Under the pieces are notes generated by a model. It made no database searches. It saw only the letters and a program-made list of their open reading frames with translations, and had not been told where the DNA came from. A program made the translations under genes and the position numbers. Positions 50,493 to 57,294 of a stretch of 64,000 nucleotides of DNA are shown piece after piece; the stretch's first letter is position 1, and the number at the start of each line of letters is the position of its first letter. Source of the DNA: Mameliella sp. CS4 (GTDB lineage Bacteria > Pseudomonadota > Alphaproteobacteria > Rhodobacterales > Rhodobacteraceae); the NCBI RefSeq assembly GCF_019392335.1, contig NZ_JAHXRQ010000023.1, forward strand, positions 1 through 64,000, given 5' to 3'.

Positions 50493-51863
50493 ATGACCAT
50501 GCCCATGTCCTACACCGAACACAGGCGCGCTGTCCTGCGCCTTGGCCTGCCGCTGATCGGCGGGCATCTGGCGCAATTTGCCATCGGTCTGACCGACACG
50601 ATCATGATCGGCTGGTACGGTGTGCCGGAACTGGCGGCCCTGACCCTGGCCGGGTCGTTCTTTTTCACGGTTTTCCTGTTCGGGTCGGGCTTTGCCTGGG
50701 CGATCATGCCGATGGTGGCGCGCTATGCCGCGCAGCAGGACGAGGTGCTGGTGCGGCGCGCGACACGCATGGCGCTGTGGCTGTCGATCCTCTATTTCTT
50801 CGTGACCCTGCCGTTGTTCTGGTTTTCGGGGACGATCCTAGGCGGCATGGGCCAGACGCCCGAGGTGGCGGCGCTGGCACAGACCTACCTGCGCATCGCG
50901 GCCGCCGGGCTTTTGCCCGCGCTGGGGGTCATGGTGTTCAAGAACTACCTGGCCGGGCTGGAACATACACGCGTGGTGCTGTGGATCACGCTGGCCGCGG
51001 CGGGGGCCAATGCGCTGGCCAACTATGCGCTGATCTTCGGCAACTGGGGTGCGCCGGAACTGGGGATTTCCGGGGCGGCGATCGCCTCTGTGACGGTGCA
51101 TGTGATCTCGCTGCTGCTGGTGGCGGGTTATGCGCTGATCAAGCTGCCAGAGCACGAACTGATGGTGCGCTTCTGGCGCCCGGACTGGGAGATGTTCGCG
51201 CAGGTCTTTCACCTTGGCTGGCCCATCGGGCTGACGACCCTGGCAGAGGTCGCGCTGTTCGCGGCCACCGCCGTGCTGATGGGCTGGCTGGGCACGATCC
51301 CGCTTGCGGCGCATGGTGTGGCGCTGCAGATCTCGACGGCGGCCTTCATGGTACAGCTGGGCCTGTCCAATGCGGCGACTGTGCGGGCGGGCAATGCCTT
51401 GGGCCGGGGCGACCTGGATCATATGCAGCGCGGGGCACGGGTGGTGGCGGTGCTGGGCGCCGTGGCGGCGGCGCTGACCGTGACCGTCTTCGTGGCGCTG
51501 CCCGAAACGCTGATGAGCCTCTTTGTCGACCCGCAGGACCCCCAGCGGGACGCGATCATCGCGGCGGGCCGGGGGCTGTTGCTGATGGCGGCGCTGTTCC
51601 AGGTCGTCGATGCGACCCAGGTGATCCACATCGGCCTGTTGCGCGGGCTGCAGGACACGCGGGTGCCGATGATCATGGCGGGGGTGGCCTATTGGGGTAT
51701 TGGGATGCCCTGCGCCTGGGTCTTTGGCTTTGCCCTGGATTGGGGCGGAGAGGGCATCTGGTTCGGGCTGGTCGTGGGGCTTGCGGCGGCGGCGGGGCTG
51801 TTGATGTGGCGCTTCTGGAAGCACAGTCCGGCGATTCTGGCGCGGCAGACGTCAGGCGCCTGA
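50493..51863 (+). CDS. MATE-family multidrug/sodium antiporter 2
   Basis: A 456-residue membrane protein with the NorM-like layout. N-terminal LGLPLIGGHLAQFAIGLTDTIMIGW is diagnostic, with IAAAGLLPALGVMVFKNYL and TLAEVALFAATAVLMGWLG in the second half. About twelve helices are expected. Substrate unknown. It differs clearly from MATE 1 at 32.6 kb, so the two are not a recent duplication. Confidence 0.91.
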   Translation: MTMPMSYTEHRRAVLRLGLPLIGGHLAQFAIGLTDTIMIGWYGVPELAALTLAGSFFFTVFLFGSGFAWAIMPMVARYAAQQDEVLVRRATRMALWLSILYFFVTLPLFWFSGTILGGMGQTPEVAALAQTYLRIAAAGLLPALGVMVFKNYLAGLEHTRVVLWITLAAAGANALANYALIFGNWGAPELGISGAAIASVTVHVISLLLVAGYALIKLPEHELMVRFWRPDWEMFAQVFHLGWPIGLTTLAEVALFAATAVLMGWLGTIPLAAHGVALQISTAAFMVQLGLSNAATVRAGNALGRGDLDHMQRGARVVAVLGAVAAALTVTVFVALPETLMSLFVDPQDPQRDAIIAAGRGLLLMAALFQVVDATQVIHIGLLRGLQDTRVPMIMAGVAYWGIGMPCAWVFGFALDWGGEGIWFGLVVGLAAAAGLLMWRFWKHSPAILARQTSGA

Positions 51864-52001
51864 TTTACCACTCGTTTTCGCGCGACTGGTGGTATTCCAC
51901 CATTGAGAACGCCCTGGTACGGTGGTTAATTGCCGCTACCGGATCGGGGACGCGATCCGGGCCACTCAGGGACCACGGACAGTTTTCAGGAGACACAGAT
52001 T

Positions 52002-52382
52002 ATGGCCCATACAATGGATGCGGGTGCCGGCGGATACGACCGCCAGGTCGGCATGGGAGAAGCAGTCAAGCTTTTCTTCAGCAATTACATCAATTTCGAA
52101 GGCCGCTCGAACCGCGGTGAATATTGGTGGGCCTTCCTGGCCATCATCCTCATCTCCTTCGTTCTGGGAATCATCGACGGCATGCTGGGCATCATGGTGC
52201 TGGGCGCAATCTTTTCGCTGGCGACCCTGATCCCGGGCATCGCGATTGGCGTCCGCCGTCTGCATGACATCGACAAGTCGGGCTGGTGGCTGCTGATCGG
52301 CCTGGTCCCGGTTGTCGGTTTCCTGGTGCTGATCTACTTCTTCATCCAGAAGCCGACCCCCGGCCCGAACCGCTTCGGCTGA
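52002..52382 (+). CDS. DUF805 membrane protein
   Basis: A 126-residue inner-membrane protein of the DUF805 (YhaH-like) family. FFSNYINFEGRSNRGEYWWAFL is the entry motif, VRRLHDIDKSGWWLLIGLVPV the C-terminal signature. Three to four hydrophobic segments. Function unknown. CAGGAGA precedes ATG 52002. It is followed by a strong terminator, so it is probably monocistronic. Confidence 0.88.
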   Translation: MAHTMDAGAGGYDRQVGMGEAVKLFFSNYINFEGRSNRGEYWWAFLAIILISFVLGIIDGMLGIMVLGAIFSLATLIPGIAIGVRRLHDIDKSGWWLLIGLVPVVGFLVLIYFFIQKPTPGPNRFG

Positions 52383-52414
52383 TCCCTCCTTCGTCAGTTC
52401 AAGGCATGCACGGA

Positions 52415-52444
52415 CCCCTCTTCCCCAACGGGAAGAGGGGTTTT
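52415..52444 (+). terminator. Intrinsic terminator after the DUF805 gene
   Basis: CCCCTCTTCCC (52415-52425), loop CAAC, GGGAAGAGGGG (52430-52440), then TTTT. A perfect 11-bp stem. Confidence 0.9.
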
Positions 52445-52527
52445 GCGTGTCACGGGACGCCTCGCCGCTTGCACGCACGGGGTTGCCCGACTAGAAGCGG
52501 CCCGTCATTCAAGAAGGAGTGTGCCCG

Positions 52528-53625
52528 ATGGGCTTTCGGATGGGAATCGTGGGGCTGCCCAACGTGGGCAAGTCGACGCTGTTCAACGCGCTGACCAAAA
52601 CAGCGGCGGCGCAGGCGGCGAACTTCCCCTTCTGCACCATCGAGCCCAACGTGGGCGATGTGGCAGTGCCCGATCCGCGGCTGACGCAGCTGGCGGAGAT
52701 CGCCAAGTCGGGCCAGATCATCCCGACGCGCATGACCTTCGTCGACATCGCCGGGCTGGTCAAAGGTGCGTCCAAGGGCGAAGGGCTGGGCAACCAGTTC
52801 CTGGCCAACATCCGCGAGGTTGACGCCATCGCCCATGTCCTGCGCTGTTTCGAGGATGACGACGTCACCCACGTTGACGGGCGTGTCGACCCGGTCTCGG
52901 ATGCCGAAACCATCGAGACCGAGCTGATCATCGCCGACATGGAGAGCATCGAGAAGCGGTTGCAGAACATCGTCCGCAAGGTGCGCGGCGGCGACAAGGA
53001 GGCGGTTCAGCAGGAACGGCTGATGAAGCTGGCCCTGGCCGTTCTGGAAGAGGGCAAACCCGCCCGCGTGGTCGAGGTGGACGACGAGGACGCCAAGGCC
53101 TGGCGGATGCTGCAGCTCCTGACCTCCAAGCCGGTGCTCTACGTCTGCAATGTCGATGAGGGCGACGCGGCCGAGGGCAACAGCCTGTCGGCCAAGGTGG
53201 GCGAGATGGCGGCGGCGCAGGGCAATTCCCACGTGGTGATCTCTGCCAAGATCGAGGAAGAGATCAGCCAGCTGGACGCCGAGGAAGCCGCCGAGTTCCT
53301 GGAGGAACTGGGGCTGCAAGAGGCGGGTCTCGACCGGCTGATCAAGGCGGGTTACGAGCTCTTGGGCCTGCAGACCTATTTCACCGTCGGCCCGAAAGAG
53401 GCCCGCGCCTGGACGATCAAGCGGGGCACCTCGGCGCCTCAGGCGGCGGGCGTGATCCACGGCGATTTCGAAAAGGGGTTCATCCGGGCTGAGACCATCG
53501 CCTTTGACGACTACGTGTCCTGCAACGGTGAATCCGGCGCCAAGGACGCGGGCAAGATGCGCGCCGAGGGCAAGGCCTACGAGGTCAAGGACGGCGACGT
53601 TCTGCATTTCCTCTTCAACACCTGA
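52528..53625 (+). CDS. ychF: Ribosome-binding ATPase YchF
   Basis: A 365-residue YchF/OLA1 protein. The G1 motif is IVGLPNVGKSTLFNALT, G3 region FVDIAGLVKGASKGEGLGNQF, and the C-terminal TGS domain contains TYFTVGPKEARAWTIKRG and GVIHGDFEKGFIRAE. It prefers ATP over GTP and interacts with ribosomes and stress responses. AAGGAG lies eight bases before ATG 52528. Monocistronic, bounded by terminators on both sides. Confidence 0.95.
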   Translation: MGFRMGIVGLPNVGKSTLFNALTKTAAAQAANFPFCTIEPNVGDVAVPDPRLTQLAEIAKSGQIIPTRMTFVDIAGLVKGASKGEGLGNQFLANIREVDAIAHVLRCFEDDDVTHVDGRVDPVSDAETIETELIIADMESIEKRLQNIVRKVRGGDKEAVQQERLMKLALAVLEEGKPARVVEVDDEDAKAWRMLQLLTSKPVLYVCNVDEGDAAEGNSLSAKVGEMAAAQGNSHVVISAKIEEEISQLDAEEAAEFLEELGLQEAGLDRLIKAGYELLGLQTYFTVGPKEARAWTIKRGTSAPQAAGVIHGDFEKGFIRAETIAFDDYVSCNGESGAKDAGKMRAEGKAYEVKDGDVLHFLFNT

Positions 53626-53657
53626 CCTGATCCGATCAGCGGCGCCTTGATGCAACG

Positions 53658-53689
53658 GCCCTCTGCCCCTGCCGGGCAGGGGGCTTTTT
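53658..53689 (+). terminator. Intrinsic terminator of ychF
   Basis: GCCCTCTGCCC (53658-53668) pairs with GGGCAGGGGGC (53674-53684), one G-U wobble, loop CTGCC, followed by TTTTT. Confidence 0.9.
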
Positions 53690-53784
53690 GTTGTCCAGGT
53701 AACGCGGTTCCGCGGATTTGATGCAGGTCAACGCGAACGCGGCAAATACATTCCAAGAGATGAATGTGTTTCCGGAGGCCCGCG

Positions 53785-54774
53785 ATGACCGACCAAGTTT
53801 CCCCCCATGCCGCGCCGATGCCCGAGCAGAGGCTGTCGCATTTTCACATCACCCTTTTTGCCAGCGTGATGGGCCTGTCCGGTCTGGCGCTGGCGCTGCA
53901 TGCGGCGGCGGGCTATTTCGGCTGGGGACCGGGGCTGCCACGGTTCGCGCTGGCGGTGGCAGCGGCGGATCTCATCGCGGTCACGTTGTTCTACGCGCTC
54001 AAGGCGCTGCGCCATCCCGGCGCGGTTGCGCAGGAATGGGCGCATCCGGTCAAGCTGAACTTTTTCCCCGCCATCCCGATTTCACTGATGCTGGTGGCCA
54101 CCGCCCTGCGATTTGAACTGCCGGGCGCGGCGCTGTGGCTTTGGGGTGTTGGCGTGGCGCTGCAGGCGGGGCTGGCGCTGGCGGTGATCGCGGCCTGGAT
54201 GGGGCCGCGAACCTTCGGCCTGGGACAGGTGAACCCGGCCTGGTTCATCCCGGCGGTGGGCAACGTGGTGGTGCCGGTGGCGGGTGTGCCGCTGGGCTTT
54301 GCCGATCTTTCCTGGCTGTTCTTCGCAACCGGCGTCCTCTTCTGGGCCGCGCTGCTGCCGATCCTGCTCTTGCGCCTGATCACGCAACCGGCCCTGCCGG
54401 CGCGTTTGCAGCCGACGTTGGCGATCCTCGTGGCGCCGCCATCCGTCGCCTTCCTGTCCTGGTTGCAGCTGAATGGCGGTGAGTTGGACGGTTTCGCGCG
54501 CGTGCTGATCAATGGCGGGCTTGCCTTCGGCGCCCTGGCGACGGTCCTTCTGGTCCAGGCGATGCGCCCGCCCTTTGCCCTGTCCTGGTGGGCGCTGAGC
54601 TTCCCCTTGGCGAGTTTGACGATCTCCTGCCTGCGCTACGCGGACCTTGCCGGCTCCGCCCTGCACGGGACCTTGGGGGCAGGTCTCTTGGCACTCCTCG
54701 TGGTGATCGTGACGGGCCTGGTGGCGCGGACATTGCTGGGCATGACGCGGGGAGAGATCTGCCGTCCGGAATGA
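53785..54774 (+). CDS. TDT/SLAC1-family membrane channel or transporter (TehA-like)
   Basis: A 329-residue protein with about ten hydrophobic helices. TehA/SLAC1-like features are the opening LSHFHITLFASVMGLSGLALAL, HPVKLNFFPAIPISLML, VNPAWFIPAVGNVVVPVAG and FPLASLTISCLRYA. The family includes anion channels, tellurite-resistance TehA and malate exporters; the transported ion is not predictable. CGGAGG lies before ATG 53785. It is the last chromosomal gene before the island edge. Confidence 0.88.
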   Translation: MTDQVSPHAAPMPEQRLSHFHITLFASVMGLSGLALALHAAAGYFGWGPGLPRFALAVAAADLIAVTLFYALKALRHPGAVAQEWAHPVKLNFFPAIPISLMLVATALRFELPGAALWLWGVGVALQAGLALAVIAAWMGPRTFGLGQVNPAWFIPAVGNVVVPVAGVPLGFADLSWLFFATGVLFWAALLPILLLRLITQPALPARLQPTLAILVAPPSVAFLSWLQLNGGELDGFARVLINGGLAFGALATVLLVQAMRPPFALSWWALSFPLASLTISCLRYADLAGSALHGTLGAGLLALLVVIVTGLVARTLLGMTRGEICRPE

Positions 54775-54848
54775 AGACCTGGCGGTTTTGTCGTTTCGCT
54801 GTCAATTTCGACTTGTTTCCGCCGTTTCGCCCGCATAGACACGGCGGC

Positions 54849-54906
54849 GGAGACGTGGCCGAGTGGTCGAAGGCGCTCCCCTGCTAAGGGAGTAGACACT
54901 CCGGGT
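54849..54906 (+). pseudogene. Truncated tRNA-Ser (GCT), 5' part only
   Basis: The 5' acceptor strand GGAGACG, D arm, anticodon arm (CTCCC, loop CTGCTAA, GGGAG; anticodon GCT) and first half of the long variable arm are perfect for tRNA-Ser. Sequence identity stops at about 54906. The rest of the variable arm, T arm, 3' acceptor strand and CCA are absent, replaced by a terminator hairpin and then the integrase region. As written it cannot fold as a tRNA. Confidence 0.8.
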
Positions 54907-54933
54907 AAGCCGCTGATTTCCAGCGGCTTTTTT
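54907..54933 (+). terminator. Intrinsic terminator directly after the tRNA-Ser remnant
   Basis: AAGCCGCTG (54907-54915), loop ATTTC, CAGCGGCTT (54921-54929) and a run of six T (54928-54933). It begins exactly where tRNA similarity ends. It may be the original tRNA terminator brought close by a deletion, or the end of the inserted element. Confidence 0.85.
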
Positions 54934-54967
54934 GCTCCCCGAATTCGGGACTCCCAAATCCTTCCCA

Positions 54968-56071
54968 TCATGTGCGGAAGTCCCAGCCATGGGCGAGCAG
55001 CCGCTCGCCGAGATCCGAGGGCGCCAGCTTTCTATAGCGCCGGGCGGTGTCTGCTTTGGCCCAACCGCCGCGGTCAATCAGGCAATCCTGATCCCCGACC
55101 TGCGCGCTGAACCAGGTTGCCCATGTGTGCCGCAGGCTATAAAGGACCAACTTCTCGTATCCATCATCTGCATCTGCATCTGCATCTGCATCGGCGTCGT
55201 CGACTTCGGTTTCGCGATTCAGCCCGGCGGCAACGCAGACCTTTTGGAACTGCCGGATCACGGTGCTGCCGCGCTCGCCATCCGGCACGATCTCCTTGCC
55301 GGTGGTCGATAGGAAGACGCGTCCTTCCGACGGCAGATCGCCCATCAGCTCCCAGGCTCGCTCGGGCGGCCGCACCATGCGGGCACGATAGGGCGTCTTG
55401 CGAGCTCCCCGGGCCTTGCCTCGAATCCGGATCTCTCTGGTGGCCCGAATGACGTCCTCGGCCCGCACGCAGAACATCTCACCCGGCGTCGCACCGGTGC
55501 CGAGCAGGAAGGCGATTATCTTCAGCAGGCGCAGATGGGGGTCGCGGATGGTCTCCGGCGGGTTCATGGCCGCCTCGATCAGGCGTTCGGCCTCCTCCGG
55601 CGTCAGAACGCGGTCCCTCGGGTTGTCTACGCGCGTCTCGTAACGCAGCCCCAGAGCATTTCTGAGCACGGCCCTGAGCGGCGTCGTGACATGCTTGCGC
55701 GCGGTATCATCCGATTTCCAGCTTGGCTTCTTGAGATCAACCTTGCATCTCTTGAACGCGAAGGCGTCGATGTCTTCGATAGGCTTGAACGGACCGAAAT
55801 AAGCGACGAGTCTCTCGATATCGCTCCGAAACTTATCGAATTCGGCGAGATAGAGATCCGCCGCCTCCCTTAACGTCGGGGACGGCGACAGTGCCCGCTC
55901 CCAGGCCGCGTCATGAACGCCCTTCGCGACGTCCTCGGCTATTTCAGCCGCCTCGAAATCGCGGACCCCCGTCGACCGGCGATACCTCTGCCCTTCGACA
56001 TAGAAGTCGTAGCAGTATGACCGGCCGTTCCAGAACGGGTACCAGCACGCCGTTCCTTTGAGTTTTCCCAT
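54968..56071 (-). CDS. Tyrosine recombinase/integrase (atypical catalytic residues)
   Basis: A 367-residue phage/island integrase. The N-terminal arm-binding part is WYPFWNGRSYCYDFYVEGQRYRRSTGV; the catalytic domain is about 165-367. The box where the first Arg is expected reads GTGATPGEM, with Thr in its place. Box II is YSLRHTWATWF (Arg present, His replaced by Tyr). The last box has GGWAKADT with Trp for His, and the nucleophile Tyr is in RRYRKL. A (Asp-Ala)n stretch, DADADADADA, sits between boxes. It lies next to the tRNA remnant, but the missing Arg makes activity doubtful. It overlaps the upstream excisionase-like frame by 133 bases. Confidence 0.85.
   Translation of the reverse strand: MGKLKGTACWYPFWNGRSYCYDFYVEGQRYRRSTGVRDFEAAEIAEDVAKGVHDAAWERALSPSPTLREAADLYLAEFDKFRSDIERLVAYFGPFKPIEDIDAFAFKRCKVDLKKPSWKSDDTARKHVTTPLRAVLRNALGLRYETRVDNPRDRVLTPEEAERLIEAAMNPPETIRDPHLRLLKIIAFLLGTGATPGEMFCVRAEDVIRATREIRIRGKARGARKTPYRARMVRPPERAWELMGDLPSEGRVFLSTTGKEIVPDGERGSTVIRQFQKVCVAAGLNRETEVDDADADADADADDGYEKLVLYSLRHTWATWFSAQVGDQDCLIDRGGWAKADTARRYRKLAPSDLGERLLAHGWDFRT
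55165..55194 (+). repeat. Hexanucleotide microsatellite inside the integrase gene
   Basis: CATCTG is repeated four times perfectly (55165-55188), followed by a CATCGG variant. In the gene it encodes alternating Asp-Ala. Gain or loss of units keeps the reading frame and would vary the length of a surface loop. Confidence 0.85.
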
Positions 56072-56313
56072 TTCAGTAACTCCATTAACGCTTCAATGTG
56101 CTGCCGATAGAAACGGACATTCCCGCGGTGAACTGCCTCGATATCGCGAGAGCGGCGATACGCTTTCCTGAGATCGAAGAGCGTTCTGACCTTTATCCCG
56201 AGTACTTGTGCGGCCTCTTCCCGCGTCAGAGGCGCTTCCTTCCATTCCGCCCCGCCAGAATTGCGGCAACTACCGCAATGTGGACAGTGTTCACTCTCAG
56301 AGTTCGCAGTCAT
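55939..56313 (-). CDS. Excisionase-like small HTH protein
   Basis: A 124-residue frame. An N-terminal CPHCGSCRNSGG cysteine/His cluster could bind zinc. Residues 28-80 form a MerR/excisionase-type winged HTH: LTREEAAQVLGIKVRTLFDLRKAYRR then NVRFYRQHIEALMELL. The C-terminal 45 residues are a low-complexity read-through of the integrase start region and may not be meaningful. It probably acts as directionality factor or regulator for the integrase. Overlap with the integrase is unusually long. Confidence 0.6.
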   Translation of the reverse strand: MTANSESEHCPHCGSCRNSGGAEWKEAPLTREEAAQVLGIKVRTLFDLRKAYRRSRDIEAVHRGNVRFYRQHIEALMELLKWENSKERRAGTRSGTAGHTATTSMSKGRGIAGRRGSAISRRLK

Positions 56314-56369
56314 GGTCTCAGTCGTTCTCTCACGGTGCTCCCCACATGCAGAGGATGCAGGTCGTTGTT

Positions 56370-56385
56370 TTCCTTGAACAAGGAA
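56370..56385. promoter_or_regulatory. Perfect palindrome upstream of the excisionase-like gene
   Basis: TTCCTTG (56370-56376), AA, CAAGGAA (56379-56385). It lies 57 bases upstream of the excisionase-like start and is a candidate autoregulatory operator. Confidence 0.45.
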
Positions 56386-57294
56386 GGGCCGAGACGTCCC
56401 GGGCTGTAAATGGGGCGAAGCAGAGAGGCGGGAATGTCACTGTGTCTGGACGGACGGAAAAACGCGACAGCGGGCCTCCCCAGGAAGGCCGGAAAAAATC
56501 GTAAGGCTCACGGATATATGGTTGGAAATTTTCACCCAAAGAGGAATCCCGGACCCAATTTGCGCTCGTCCGAGAGACTGAAACGACCGCCAAGGGCGCT
56601 CAGGGTGTCGGGTTATCGCGGGAGACAGCAGATTTTCTGTGTTGCAGAAGCCGTCTTTTTCCGGGGATAACCTATCGACGGGGCCGTTTTTTCCGAGCTT
56701 TCAAATGAGTAAGTCTCTGACCTCCGGGTTGCATCTCCCGAACAGCGAAATGGCACTCTGCGCCGTTCCAGAGTTGCTGGCCCATTCGAATTCCAGTCAT
56801 CATGGCAGTGGCTTGCAGCGCGATGCGTCAATTTTCGAACAGCTTGGTTGTCAAGTTTTTTTCGAGCGCATCAGGTGGCCGACTGGCCCCTTCAGGTTTT
56901 TCTGGTCACGGTGTTGCCGGGCCAGCAGGCAGAGGCAAACGGCACGTCAGGCGGCAACGCACCTTGTTGTGAAGGCAACACCCGGCGCCAGGCTGCGCGA
57001 TTACCTTCCCCGGAAATTTTTCGCGTCAAAGCACGGAAAAAATACGAATTCTTCTTTGACAACCTCCGGTTTGCAACCCTTAGAACTGCCAGTTTTGAAT
57101 AGCCACGTATATTATCTGAACATCGGACCAGCACCGAAATTTTTCCGTCTCAAGCATGGCCCGCAATATCGGCGACCTGTAACAAATCGTGATCGCGCAG
57201 GGCTGCCTATCTCATATTTGACAGCGGACTGATATCCACGAACTCGAGGTCCATACCGAATCGGGCGCATCCCGCGACGGTCGAAACCGGGTCT
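56386..57294. other. About 900 bases of AT-richer island DNA without a recognisable gene
   Basis: Short frames of 70-200 codons occur (for example plus 56639-57232) but lack ribosome sites, known motifs or even codon bias. Two similar words, GAAATTTTTCGCGTC near 57013 and GAAATTTTTCCGTCTC near 57135, recur about 120 bases apart. The sequence may hold the control region of the integrase module or decayed genes. Confidence 0.4.

Noticed and set aside
54849..54966. Group I intron interrupting tRNA-Ser
   Set aside because: No 3' exon is found within the window and no intron core was seen after the break, which is followed by a terminator and an integrase.
56055..56075. Programmed frameshift joining the excisionase-like gene and the integrase
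   Set aside because: The GGGAAAA run is not in the zero frame needed for a -1 slippery heptamer, and both genes have their own starts.
56639..57232. 197-codon frame in the island gap
   Set aside because: No ribosome site, no recognisable motif, and composition unlike the coding parts nearby.
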